The notes under the pieces were generated by a model that worked only from the letters and a program-made list of their open reading frames with translations, was not told the DNA's origin and searched no databases. A stretch of DNA of 64,000 nucleotides from NCBI RefSeq assembly GCF_900086705.1, contig NZ_LT575483.1, positions 1,445,534-1,509,533 of the forward strand, in the 5' to 3' direction. The first letter of the stretch is position 1. The number at the start of each line of letters is the position of its first letter. Shown here one piece after another: positions 52,721 to 61,561 of this stretch. Origin of the DNA: Massilibacillus massiliensis. Its GTDB lineage: Bacteria; Bacillota; Negativicutes; FLKF01. A program made the position numbers and the translations under genes.

Positions 52721-53539
52721 CTATTCATTACTCTCTTTACGTCCACGGCAAATACCACGCTCCGCATTACGTAAAAAACGAAGTAAATGCTCAACTTCAT
52801 CGCAAGAATCTACGTCTTGCTCAATCATTGCAATCGCTTGCGTCAAGCTAAGACCTGAACGATAAAGTAATTTGTAAGCCTTTTTAATATTACGCCGCGA
52901 ATCAATCGCAATTCCGGCCCGTGAAATTCCCACACTATTCAATCCGGAAACTTTCGCAGGGTGTCCATCCACAATCGTATAAGGAACAACATCCTGTACG
53001 ACTTTTGATGCCCCACCAATCATTGCATTACGACCAACCTTTACAAACTGATGAATTCCTGTTAATCCACCAATTACAGCTCGATCTTCCACAATAACAT
53101 GCCCGGCTAAAGTTGCTGCATTTGACATAATGACATTATTTCCGACAACACAATTATGCGCGACATGCGTATATGCCATCATCAGACAATTTGCGCCAAT
53201 ACGTGTTTCTTCACCTTCACCAGTTGCCCTGTTTACAGTCGCACATTCACGAATTTTTGTATGATCACCGATAAATACATACGATTTCTCACCAGCAAAT
53301 TTTAAATCCTGTGGTTCAGCACCAATCGAAGCACCAGGAAATATCACGCAATTTTTACCTATACTAGTCCAACCATCTATGACTGCATGTGCGCCGATCT
53401 TTGTACCATCATCAATGAGTACATTTTCGCCAATCACAGCATAAGGGCCGATTTCTACATCTTTGCCCAGTCGTGCACCAGGGTGTACGACTGCTGTTTC
53501 ATGCACTGTACGCAAAGCAACTACTTTTTCTGGTTTCAT
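52721..53539 (-). CDS. lpxA: UDP-GlcNAc acyltransferase
   Basis: The 272-residue protein is a left-handed beta-helix with hexapeptide repeats, catalytic His128 in AHNCVVGNN, GGLTGIHQFVKVG, and a C-terminal helical part. It adds the first acyl chain to UDP-GlcNAc. The frame opens at TTG 53566, but AAGGAG and normal length point to ATG 53539. Confidence 0.95.
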   Translation of the reverse strand: MKPEKVVALRTVHETAVVHPGARLGKDVEIGPYAVIGENVLIDDGTKIGAHAVIDGWTSIGKNCVIFPGASIGAEPQDLKFAGEKSYVFIGDHTKIRECATVNRATGEGEETRIGANCLMMAYTHVAHNCVVGNNVIMSNAATLAGHVIVEDRAVIGGLTGIHQFVKVGRNAMIGGASKVVQDVVPYTIVDGHPAKVSGLNSVGISRAGIAIDSRRNIKKAYKLLYRSGLSLTQAIAMIEQDVDSCDEVEHLLRFLRNAERGICRGRKESNE

Positions 53540-53681
53540 CCGTATATCAACTCCTTTTCCCCGCAAATTTATCTCAACGCCTATACGTAAATTTCTCCCT
53601 AAATCGATGGATTTATTCCTTTACTTTTTATATAGTCCATAGAGTCATTAAAAATTTAACGGTTAATATTTCGCCAAAATC

Positions 53682-53713
53682 AGCTATTATAGGATAAAAA
53701 TCCTACAATAGCT
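53682..53713 (-). terminator. Hairpin between fabZ and lpxA
   Basis: AGCTATT-TAGGAT pairs with ATCCTA-AATAGCT with one mismatch. It lies in the 203-base gap between the two genes and may tune lpxA expression. Confidence 0.55.
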
Positions 53714-53742
53714 AAACATTTCATAAGAAAACAACCTAATTT

Positions 53743-54183
53743 CTATTTATTTTCATTGTTTTTTAATGCAAAAGTAAAATCGCCTTGGGCAATCAATTGA
53801 TCTTCAACATATGCCTCACAATGTAATTTACCAATAGAACCACGTATTTTGACCAATTCAGCAACCATACGCAACTGATCACCAGGTACAACAGGCTTTC
53901 TGAACCGTACATTTTCCATACCTGCAAAAAATGTAATTTTCCCGCGATTTTCTTCAGGATAAAGCATTGCAACACCACCCACTTGTGCCATTGCCTCTAA
54001 AATTAATACACCCGGCATAATTGGATTGCCAGGGAAGTGTCCTTGAAAATGTGTTTCTGTCATTGTCACATTTTTTATACCGACAGCGCGTTTCATAGGA
54101 TCTAATTCAATAATTCTATCGACTAATAAAAATGGGGAACGATGTGGTAATATTTTCTGTATATCTACTACTGATAAAACCAT
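53743..54183 (-). CDS. fabZ: 3-hydroxyacyl-ACP dehydratase
   Basis: The 146-residue hot-dog enzyme has ILPHRSPFLLVDRI, HFQGHFPGNPIMPGVLILEAMAQ (catalytic His49 and Glu63). It competes with LpxA/LpxC for hydroxyacyl chains and is commonly next to them. The start is ATG 54183, after GAGGAGGAG; the frame opens 23 codons upstream inside lpxC. Confidence 0.96.
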   Translation of the reverse strand: MVLSVVDIQKILPHRSPFLLVDRIIELDPMKRAVGIKNVTMTETHFQGHFPGNPIMPGVLILEAMAQVGGVAMLYPEENRGKITFFAGMENVRFRKPVVPGDQLRMVAELVKIRGSIGKLHCEAYVEDQLIAQGDFTFALKNNENK

Positions 54184-54199
54184 AGTAAACTCCTCCTCT

Positions 54200-55027
54200 T
54201 TACTTACAAATTGCAGTTGATATTTGTTTTGCAAGCTCCGTATTGATCGCATGACTAGATTTTACAGCAACAATATGTCCGCGTATTCGCCCAACCAAGC
54301 GAAGATCCCCAATGATATCTAATACTTTGTGACGTACCAATTCATCTTCGAATCTAAGTTTCGTTAGCCATTTCTCGTCATCATATACAATTACATTTTC
54401 TAATGTTCCACCTAAACCAAGTCCCATTTTTTGCAAATCTTCTATTTCTTTTTGATAGGCAATGGTTCTAGCCGGTGCAATTTCTTTATAAAAAGTCTTT
54501 GCTGTAATTTCATAATCTGCATATTCAACACCAATCAGTTTACTTGGATTGACCGAAGTAAAACTCACTCTAAATCCATCATACGGTAAAATCATTGCAA
54601 ATTTATCGTCTTTTCTGACAATGTAGGTCCGATCAATGATAACTTCTCTACTTTCCTCTGCTTGCTTTACAATGCCTGCACTTTGGATCAACTCAAAAAA
54701 AACCAATGCACTGCCGTCTGTTACTGGCGGCTCTACTGCATCAATTTCAACATAGCAATTATCTAGTCCTAATGCATGGAAAGCGGACATTAAATGTTCA
54801 ATTGTAAAGACCTTTGCCTTGCCTGATTCAATCGTTGTTGCTCTAATCGTAGCTGTTACATTATCAGAAATAGCAGCAACCATTGGTGAACCTTCTATAT
54901 CAATACGAATAAACACGATGCCCGTATTTACCGGGGCCGGCTTTAATTTCATCGTAACTTGACAACCCGAATGCAAACCAATACCAGTATAGGTTACTTC
55001 CTTTGCAATTGTCGTTTGGTACTGCAT
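54200..55027 (-). CDS. lpxC: UDP-3-O-acyl-GlcNAc deacetylase
   Basis: The 275-residue zinc enzyme has the pattern TGIGLHSG, TIEHLMSAFHALGLDN (Glu77, His78), FEDELVRHKVLDIIGDL (His233, Asp237) and KSSHAIN (His259). It performs the committed step of lipid A synthesis. It is a stand-alone LpxC, not the LpxC-FabZ fusion of Bacteroidetes. The start is ATG 55027 after AGGAGG; the promoter is 35 bases upstream. Confidence 0.96.
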   Translation of the reverse strand: MQYQTTIAKEVTYTGIGLHSGCQVTMKLKPAPVNTGIVFIRIDIEGSPMVAAISDNVTATIRATTIESGKAKVFTIEHLMSAFHALGLDNCYVEIDAVEPPVTDGSALVFFELIQSAGIVKQAEESREVIIDRTYIVRKDDKFAMILPYDGFRVSFTSVNPSKLIGVEYADYEITAKTFYKEIAPARTIAYQKEIEDLQKMGLGLGGTLENVIVYDDEKWLTKLRFEDELVRHKVLDIIGDLRLVGRIRGHIVAVKSSHAINTELAKQISTAICK

Positions 55028-55061
55028 AAATAGAATCCTCCTGACATGATAACCTTTGTCT

Positions 55062-55090
55062 ATTCTACAAAATATTAGCGCATCCTGCAA
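55062..55090 (-). promoter_or_regulatory. Promoter of the lpxC operon
   Basis: -35 TTGCAG (55090 to 55085) and -10 TAGAAT (55067 to 55062) have exactly 17 bases between. The predicted start near 55055 gives a 28-base leader. It is very like the ompM promoter at 35704-35732. The rest of 55091-55282 shows nothing recognised. Confidence 0.72.
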
Positions 55091-55282
55091 GTATTAAGAA
55101 AAATTTATTTTCAACCTGTCATAAATTCATGAAAAATTCAGATTAAATTGTAATAATCTCGTCCTACAAAGCGAAGTATCACACACTTTAGACAATATGT
55201 ACTGCACCGGAGAATTGCAGGCAAAAAATTTTTTCTAAAAATCAAATATCTACATGATGTATAAATATTTTATCCTTCGTTC

Positions 55283-55454
55283 CCCGCTCCACTTATAAAC
55301 TAGTACGAAGATAGGCTGCCGATTGGTGAGAAGTGCCTAGATGCTAGGCGCATGAAGGGGATGTGAAGGAGTCGTACTGTCGTACGTCGACGAGCAGCAC
55401 CTTCATGCAACGACGCAGATAGGTGCTTATCGCCAGCCCGCCGCCTATCTGTCC
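55283..55454 (-). repeat. Dispersed structured repeat family B, copy 2
   Basis: It matches 38568-38736 along its length, including CACTTATAAACTAGT.CGAAGATAGGCTG at one end and the GAAGGAGTCGTACT...TCGACGAGCAGCAC centre. The inner stem is GCATGAAGG/CCTTCATGC. It lies 16 bases after the stop of the ABC ATPase gene. Confidence 0.82.
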
Positions 55455-55470
55455 ATAGCTTCTCCAGATG

Positions 55471-56226
55471 CTAAAGAATATGTTTACTCGCATCCATCTG
55501 ATAGACAATAAGTTCTTTGTAATTTTTCCCAACAGCAGAGGTTGGGTTGATAAAAATCTCTTGTGTCGATCCAGTTTCAACAATCCGCCCCTGATCCATT
55601 AAAACAATCTTATCTGCTACATTGAGTGCAAATGATAACTCGTGTGTAACAACTAACATTGTGCTGGCACGATATTTTGCGAGTTCTTCCATTATGACAA
55701 GAACTTCCCTAACCAACATAGGATCTAAAGATGCTGTTGGTTCGTCCCACAAAATGAGTTCCGGTTCTAAAGCGAGTGCTCTGGCAATCGCAACTCTTTG
55801 CTGCTGTCCACCCGACAGAGCTGCAGGCTTGTTATAAATCTCTCTTTCTAAGCCAACTTTGCTGAGAGCAATCTTGGCCTTATCCAGTGCAAGCTCTTTC
55901 GCCATACCGCCCATGACAAGCCCTAGCATAACATTTTCAAGAGCCGACAAACGCGCAATTAAATTGAAATGCTGAAATACAAAGCCAATTCTCTTACGCA
56001 TAATAAGGAGTTCAGGTAGTTTTAATTTCGTAATATCAATATCATCAAAATAAATATTGCCTTCATCAGGTTCAATTAAACGGTTAATCATTCGAATTGT
56101 TGTTGACTTTCCACAGCCAGACGGTCCCATTAAAACGATGGTTTCACCTTGTTTTGCTGTTAAACTAATCCGATCTACCGCCTTTACTGTACCAAATTGC
56201 TTGGACAAATTAGAAATGGCAAACAT
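55471..56226 (-). CDS. ABC transporter ATPase paired with a large membrane protein
   Basis: The 251-residue ATPase resembles amino-acid uptake ATPases (GlnQ/HisP) with Walker A GPSGCGKST, VFQHFNLIARLSALENV, signature LSGGQQQRVAIARAL, LILWDEPTASLDP and VTHELSFAL. LILWDEP replaces the usual LMLFDEP. There is no amino-acid permease or binding protein here. Instead it lies 11 bases after the gene for a 772-residue membrane protein, and the two are probably one transporter. LPS-cluster context suggests envelope transport rather than amino-acid uptake. Confidence 0.88.
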   Translation of the reverse strand: MFAISNLSKQFGTVKAVDRISLTAKQGETIVLMGPSGCGKSTTIRMINRLIEPDEGNIYFDDIDITKLKLPELLIMRKRIGFVFQHFNLIARLSALENVMLGLVMGGMAKELALDKAKIALSKVGLEREIYNKPAALSGGQQQRVAIARALALEPELILWDEPTASLDPMLVREVLVIMEELAKYRASTMLVVTHELSFALNVADKIVLMDQGRIVETGSTQEIFINPTSAVGKNYKELIVYQMDASKHIL

Positions 56227-56237
56227 CCAATCCCCCC

Positions 56238-58556
56238 TTATTTGAATTTCAATATACGCTTATTCAAGCGCTCTAATACGCCCGGTCTGCTATTTGGTAT
56301 AATGATTTCGTGCATAATTTCAGTAAACGTCATGCCTAACGATTCGCCAGCCAATACCTCATCCAAAGAAAGCGGCGTAATCTTTTCTGTAATCAAAGCC
56401 ATTAAGAAACCGAAAGCCGCACCAATAAACGGAATGATGTACCAATTTACGTAAGGAATCTGTGCGCCGGAAAAATAAAATATCAAACTAAGCATTCCTG
56501 CTCCAACAAGCATTCCATAGACGTTCTCTATATAAAAGATGCTCTGCAATATATGTCTGCTATACGGTAAAAATCCGCTGGGCTGTTTATACAACATTTT
56601 TCTTAATCTTTGATTACGCAATGCAGACATAACTGCCGTGTGATCCAACGCTAAGAGAATAATTGTCATCACAAATGCTGTAACCCCAGCCAACACCGAT
56701 TGCACTTCATTTAAAATTTGATATGCTTGCAAGTACACATTCGGCTCAATTACGCCAATATTGGATTCAAAAATCCCCACGTTTTGATGTCCAATTGTTT
56801 CGTAAATAATTGGTTTTACATTTTCTATCCAAACAGTATGATCGATCATAATTTGCAATCTTTTATTAGGAATTACTTGCCCATTGATCATTTTATCCAT
56901 TAAGCCAATGGAACTATAAATTTCTTCATCGTTGAGTTTAGGTGCAGATGCTTGTAATGTTCCCAAAGCCTCGCTGACACTTGTAAAATCAGAATTTGCA
57001 AGTTGATTTAAACGTTTGTTTGCATTCACTAAGTTATCCTTTGTATTTCCTTGGTTTAACAATTGCAAAGAATGATTGATTCGATTCCCATTGTCAGTCA
57101 TCATCGATAAAATATTTTTTGCTTGTACCGCTTCTTCATTTACGTTATATACACCACTTAAAAGATCACTAAAATCGGTCATTTTATCCTGTGTTTCTTC
57201 TAACGCCCCGATGGTTTGCTTTACATCCGGATTCACTAAACGAACCAACTTCAAAGTACCAATTAATCCTGTCATAGATTTTGCGGAACTATTTAATTTT
57301 GCTTGAATCGTTGGTACATCAATCGATTCAATTTTTTCATTGGCACGATTTATAATATTTACAGCGTTATCCATGTTGCCCAATGTTTTTTCTACGTTTG
57401 CAGCATTTTCATCATAAAAATTTAAAGTATCTAAGGCGAGCTTACTCACTGTATTACTCTCCTTAGCAAATCTAGGCAGCTCGCTTGTTAGCTTCTCCGT
57501 TTCCGATAATGCATAAAGCATTTCTTCGCGTGGATTTGACCAAGTGACATTTCCTGCGTACGCAGCAACCCGATCTTGATCAACTAAATACGCACGCGTG
57601 TCTTTTATATTCTGCACATCACCTTGTGTAATAACACCAGTAAATGAACCATTTGCATTTGCACCAGTCAAAGAAACAATAATATGTTTTTTTTGCACCA
57701 ATTCACCAACTTGCAACTCCCCCATATCTTCACCTTGCAATACAAGTTTATAATCTTTGGCCAATGTAATATGATTCTCCGGTTTGATGTAAAGTTGTGT
57801 TTGATACACCTTTAAAAATTTACGCATTTCCTGCATCGTACTTGTCATATGCGCAATATCATCGTTGCTATTATCAACTGACACATATTTTGCCATACGA
57901 AGCTGCAGTTTTTTATATAAATTGGTTACAATCGTTTCTGCTAATAATACGGGATTTTCCGGCTCCATACCTGCTGGAAAGCTGATTTCCAGCATCTTAT
58001 TCGTGCCGAGCACGGCCTCTACCTGGCTGGTTACACTTGCAATATGCTCATTTCCCGCTAAGACCACACCAATACTGCTTCCACTTCGATAAACGAAATC
58101 CACCCCAGGAATCGCCTGCAACTGCTCAATCATCATCTCTACAGCACCGGTTGGCACACCACGAATATCTAGTTTAGGTTCGGTAATGATACTAATACCT
58201 GCCCCACCAGGAATACTGGAAAAAATCTTATCTAAACTCTCATATACTGCTTTATTTTTGTATTCACTTGGCAAAGCAATGAAAAAGTTAACTTTTTGCA
58301 CAATAGCAGGTCCTTCTTTATAGGTCGCACCGACTAAATTTTCTGCAAGAATTTTTTCCAATTGCACTTTTCCGTTCTCTTTATTTTCTTCACGAATCTG
58401 AACAATCAAATCATATTCGCCATAATCGCCAACTAAACTAATTAAAGTTTCCTTAAAATATAGATCTGCCCCATAAGAAACCGCTCTAGACACCGCTGTT
58501 CCCAATAAAATACTCACCAATAAAAGTAAAACAATATCTCGCTTAAAGAAATCCAT
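56238..58556 (-). CDS. Large unusual ABC-permease-like membrane protein
   Basis: The 772-residue protein has one N-terminal span (DIVLLLLVSILLGTAVSRAVSYGA, 7-30), about 590 residues predicted outside the membrane, and three spans near the C-terminus (VLAGVTAFVMTIILLALDH; IENVYGMLVGAGMLSLIFYFSG; YIIPFIGAAFGFLMALI). A cytoplasmic tail follows. The outer part has beta-rich repeats first, then a long helical coiled-coil-like region (about 340-590, e.g. NIINRANEKIESI). One-plus-three spans with a big outer domain recalls MacB/FtsX permeases. It resembles no family I can name firmly. Function unknown; see findings. Confidence 0.8.
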   Translation of the reverse strand: MDFFKRDIVLLLLVSILLGTAVSRAVSYGADLYFKETLISLVGDYGEYDLIVQIREENKENGKVQLEKILAENLVGATYKEGPAIVQKVNFFIALPSEYKNKAVYESLDKIFSSIPGGAGISIITEPKLDIRGVPTGAVEMMIEQLQAIPGVDFVYRSGSSIGVVLAGNEHIASVTSQVEAVLGTNKMLEISFPAGMEPENPVLLAETIVTNLYKKLQLRMAKYVSVDNSNDDIAHMTSTMQEMRKFLKVYQTQLYIKPENHITLAKDYKLVLQGEDMGELQVGELVQKKHIIVSLTGANANGSFTGVITQGDVQNIKDTRAYLVDQDRVAAYAGNVTWSNPREEMLYALSETEKLTSELPRFAKESNTVSKLALDTLNFYDENAANVEKTLGNMDNAVNIINRANEKIESIDVPTIQAKLNSSAKSMTGLIGTLKLVRLVNPDVKQTIGALEETQDKMTDFSDLLSGVYNVNEEAVQAKNILSMMTDNGNRINHSLQLLNQGNTKDNLVNANKRLNQLANSDFTSVSEALGTLQASAPKLNDEEIYSSIGLMDKMINGQVIPNKRLQIMIDHTVWIENVKPIIYETIGHQNVGIFESNIGVIEPNVYLQAYQILNEVQSVLAGVTAFVMTIILLALDHTAVMSALRNQRLRKMLYKQPSGFLPYSRHILQSIFYIENVYGMLVGAGMLSLIFYFSGAQIPYVNWYIIPFIGAAFGFLMALITEKITPLSLDEVLAGESLGMTFTEIMHEIIIPNSRPGVLERLNKRILKFK

Positions 58557-58683
58557 TTTTTCTCCCTCGCAATCATAAATGAAGATCTATTTTACCTGAA
58601 AAATCTTCGCATAAATTTTCTCATCGAATAAAGTTCTCCAGTTATTTTGCTCCATAATGTTTTACTTTATGTTTTACAAAAAA

Positions 58684-58705
58684 AAAATCCCCAAACGGGG
58701 ATTTT
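58684..58705 (-). terminator. Intrinsic terminator of the second lpxL gene
   Basis: AAAATCCCC/GGGGATTTT with a 4-base loop is followed by a run of more than eight U on the minus strand. The arm overlaps the stop codon. Confidence 0.92.
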
Positions 58706-59555
58706 AATGTTTTTTCCAACGATTATGCATCCAAAACCATTCCGTTGGATGTTTTTGGATATGTTTTTCAATAATTTCAGTTAGTTTCTTCGTTGTTTCC
58801 TTAATATCTCTTTGTTTATCTTCTGTCTTTTCAACAAAAAATGGTTCTTGAATAAGAATCGTATGGGTTCCATCCGTATTTTCCGTAATAAAAGTCGGTA
58901 ATAACGGTGCATTCTTCATCCGTGCCAAAAAAGCTGGTCCCTGCGGGCAGAATGCACGTCTGCCAAAAAACTCTAGTTCAACACCATCATTGCCTGCATC
59001 CTGATCCATTAGCAATCCAATGACACTGCCTTGGCCTAACATTTTAATCATTTCACGCACCCCATTTTTATAAGTGACGTGCATACCGACCATCGTCCGA
59101 TATTCGTTAATTAAACGATCCATATCTCCATTGGTCTGTTTTTGTGCAACAGCAACGATTGGATATCCATGTAACGCAAGTGCGCCACCCAACAACTCCC
59201 AATTACCGCTATGCGCAGTAGCAAGCACTACGCCATTTCCATAAGCAAGTGCTTGCTCCATATACTCTTTCCCTTGAATCTTCACATAATGATCCACGTT
59301 CTTTTTAATTTTTGGAAATGCCATCACTTCCATGAGCATCTTACCAAATCGAGTCCAGCTGCATTTGGCTACTTCTGCCGCAGCTGCTTGTTCAACGCCC
59401 AATGCCGCAACAATATTTTGTACCGCCATCCATTTACGCTTTGCCGGAACAACCATCCATGTAGTATGACCGATAAAAGCACCAATTTTATTTTGCAGCG
59501 AAACTGGTAAAAAACAAATAAATCTACTAAATAATTTAATGCATACATATGCCAT
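58704..59555 (-). CDS. Second LpxL/HtrB-type lipid A acyltransferase
   Basis: The protein has 283 residues. HSGNWELLGGALALHG holds the catalytic H-x4-E, LMDQDAGNDGVELEFFGRRAFCPQGPAFLARM and PTEWFWMHNRWKK complete the family pattern. It shares the layout of lpxL (43113-44027) and may add a different acyl chain (an LpxM role) or act on another substrate. The start ATG 59555 follows TGGAG; the frame opens nine codons earlier. Confidence 0.9.
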   Translation of the reverse strand: MAYVCIKLFSRFICFLPVSLQNKIGAFIGHTTWMVVPAKRKWMAVQNIVAALGVEQAAAAEVAKCSWTRFGKMLMEVMAFPKIKKNVDHYVKIQGKEYMEQALAYGNGVVLATAHSGNWELLGGALALHGYPIVAVAQKQTNGDMDRLINEYRTMVGMHVTYKNGVREMIKMLGQGSVIGLLMDQDAGNDGVELEFFGRRAFCPQGPAFLARMKNAPLLPTFITENTDGTHTILIQEPFFVEKTEDKQRDIKETTKKLTEIIEKHIQKHPTEWFWMHNRWKKH

Positions 59556-59595
59556 CGAATCAACTCCAAGTTCTAAAAACAAAACTTAGTCAGAA

Positions 59596-60213
59596 TTAAT
59601 ATAAATTATAAGTTACTCCAACATAAGTTTCTTTATCACGCCAGCCAGCATTTAGTTTTAAACCCGGTACAACAGACATGCGTACGCCATAATTCATGTC
59701 ATGTCCATCGTGTTCTACGATCAAAGCTGTATCCGGAAATACACCTTTTATCCCCAGTGGCGTAATATTTTTTTCTAATGCATAAAACATTCCGTCATAA
59801 CGACCGTTCCCGATACCAACATTCACTCTAAATCCCAACGGAAACCCTTTACTAGCCACGGCGTAACTTGTCCGCTCAGTCCGATCTGCAAAATCTTCAA
59901 CGCCAACGGCAATGCCCGGTGTAAATACACTTTCTGCTTGAATTGCATATTTTGCATTTAGATAAGTTTCCTTATCAGAAAAATCAAAATCCGTTCGCGC
60001 CGCACTGATTTCTAAATTTTTGGCAGCGTTAAAACCAAGACTGGCAGATCTACCTTCATGCAGGTCATAAAATCCAAATGAAACTTGTCCTTCTCTGAGA
60101 ACATCCGCTGTTGGTGTATCAATCATACCTGTCGATCCGGTTGTGGAAGGGGCTGCTTCTGTCATACTGATAAAAGAAAAAAATAATATTACACTATATA
60201 ATAGCTTCTTCAT
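59596..60213 (-). CDS. YjbH-like outer-membrane protein
   Basis: The protein has 205 residues: signal peptide (KKLLYSVILFFSFISMTEA), then GSTGMIDTPTADVLREGQVSFGFYDL (the YjbH-type opening), and alternating beta strands ending GVTYNLY. It is probably a small barrel in the outer membrane. YjbH proteins are linked to exopolysaccharide, but many short relatives have no known role. The start is either ATG 60213 or an ATG seven codons earlier. Confidence 0.7.
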   Translation of the reverse strand: MKKLLYSVILFFSFISMTEAAPSTTGSTGMIDTPTADVLREGQVSFGFYDLHEGRSASLGFNAAKNLEISAARTDFDFSDKETYLNAKYAIQAESVFTPGIAVGVEDFADRTERTSYAVASKGFPLGFRVNVGIGNGRYDGMFYALEKNITPLGIKGVFPDTALIVEHDGHDMNYGVRMSVVPGLKLNAGWRDKETYVGVTYNLY

Positions 60214-60320
60214 TGATAAAATAAATCCTTTCATACTTTCTATTTCATATCAAAATAAGAGGGACCATCCCAATAACATTTTATTTACAAAAATCTAGTG
60301 CACTCTTAAAAACGAAGATG

Positions 60321-60503
60321 TCCTTTTGTCATTGCCACAAAAGGACCAAAAAGTCTAGGCTTCATACCTCCAAAATACTTGAAAAATGACCGCCTTACTA
60401 AAATCCTAAACTCGCTTCGCTCAAACAAACGGATTTTTTAACGTAAGTCGGTCATTTTTCATCCTTCGGAACATATTTTTCCGGAAAAAGCCGGGTACGA
60501 AAA
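60321..60503 (+). repeat. Dispersed structured repeat family A, second full copy
   Basis: It matches 38305-38488. Here the first stem is TCCTTTTG/CAAAAGGA and the outer stem TGACCGCCTTAC/GTAAGTCGGTCA, with bases changed on both sides relative to the other copy. It fills most of the gap 60235-60523 between the YjbH-like gene and lpxD. Confidence 0.8.
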
Positions 60504-60523
60504 CGCCGGGGAGACAAAGGTCT

Positions 60524-61543
60524 TCAATTGTTTTCTAATTGAGCCAGGCGTTTTTCAAGCTCACGAACCTTCTTTGCAACATCAGCGGCTTTATTGGCCG
60601 CAGCTGTAATACGTAGCCACTCTTTGTGTGGACGTGCCGGAAAACCGCCATAGTAAGAACCTGCCGGTACATCATTGATCGGTGCAGACCGCGCCACAAA
60701 GACGCAGTCATCACCAATGGTAATATGACCGACGCAGCCACATTGACCAGCAAACGTAACATGATCTCCAACTTTTGTACTTCCAGCTATACCAGTCTGT
60801 GCAACAATTAATCCGTCTTCACCAATCACGACATTATGCGCAAGATGAACAAGATTATCCACCTTTGTGCCTCGCTTAATTCGTGTGGAGCCAGTTGTTG
60901 CACGATCAATACCAGTGTTGGATCCAATTTCAACATCATCTTCTATTACTACATTGCCAACTTGCGGAACCTTACTGTGTTTGCCCTTCGTAGTGATAAA
61001 ACCAAAACCATCACTGCCAATGACTGCACCACTATGAATGATCACCCGTTTCCCGATTTTACAAAATTCCCGAATTGTAACATTTGGATATATCGTACTA
61101 CCCTCTTCAACTTCAGCACCTTGTCCCACATAGGTGTGCGGATACAAGATCACGTTGTCACCAATCACCGCATCGTCATCAATGACGACATAAGGCATAA
61201 TTGCAATATTTTTTCCAAGCGTAACATTTTCTCCGATCACTGCCGTAGAATGAATTTCATGTTTAATTTTTAACGGTGGCGTAAAAACCTCTAATAATTT
61301 CGTAAAGGCAGCCCGCGGGTTCGCAACACAAATTGCTGGCTTTTTATAGGTTGTAATTGTATCTGGAATAATAACAGCCGCAGCATGACAAGTCTCCCCT
61401 TGTGCAATATGCGGTTCCACAGCAAACGTAATATCGTTTGCTGTCGCATTATCAAGATTCGTCACACCCGTAATTGTAATTTCAGTCTCACCCAATATAT
61501 TGCCATCTACTAACTTAGCAATTTCTCTTAGCGTCATTTTCAA
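60524..61543 (-). CDS. lpxD: UDP-3-O-acyl-glucosamine N-acyltransferase
   Basis: The 339-residue protein has an N-terminal uridine-binding domain (ITGVTNLDNATANDITFAVEPH), a left-handed helix with hexapeptide repeats, catalytic His in HLAHNVVIGEDG, GCVGHITIGDD, and a C-terminal coiled coil (KAADVAKKVRELEKRLAQLE). It adds the second acyl chain in lipid A synthesis. TTG 61543 is eight bases after GGGAGG and is the likely start. It follows the Skp-like genes, as in many diderms. Confidence 0.95.
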   Translation of the reverse strand: MKMTLREIAKLVDGNILGETEITITGVTNLDNATANDITFAVEPHIAQGETCHAAAVIIPDTITTYKKPAICVANPRAAFTKLLEVFTPPLKIKHEIHSTAVIGENVTLGKNIAIMPYVVIDDDAVIGDNVILYPHTYVGQGAEVEEGSTIYPNVTIREFCKIGKRVIIHSGAVIGSDGFGFITTKGKHSKVPQVGNVVIEDDVEIGSNTGIDRATTGSTRIKRGTKVDNLVHLAHNVVIGEDGLIVAQTGIAGSTKVGDHVTFAGQCGCVGHITIGDDCVFVARSAPINDVPAGSYYGGFPARPHKEWLRITAAANKAADVAKKVRELEKRLAQLENN

Positions 61544-61561
61544 GAGATTATCCTCCCAATA

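Noticed and set aside
55344-55583. Minus-strand 79-codon frame beginning MLKLDRHKR
   Set aside because: It overlaps the ABC ATPase 3' end and repeat family B, without a ribosome site.
60836-61273. Plus-strand 145-codon frame opposite lpxD
   Set aside because: It is a shadow created by the hexapeptide-repeat codon pattern of lpxD; its residues resemble no protein.
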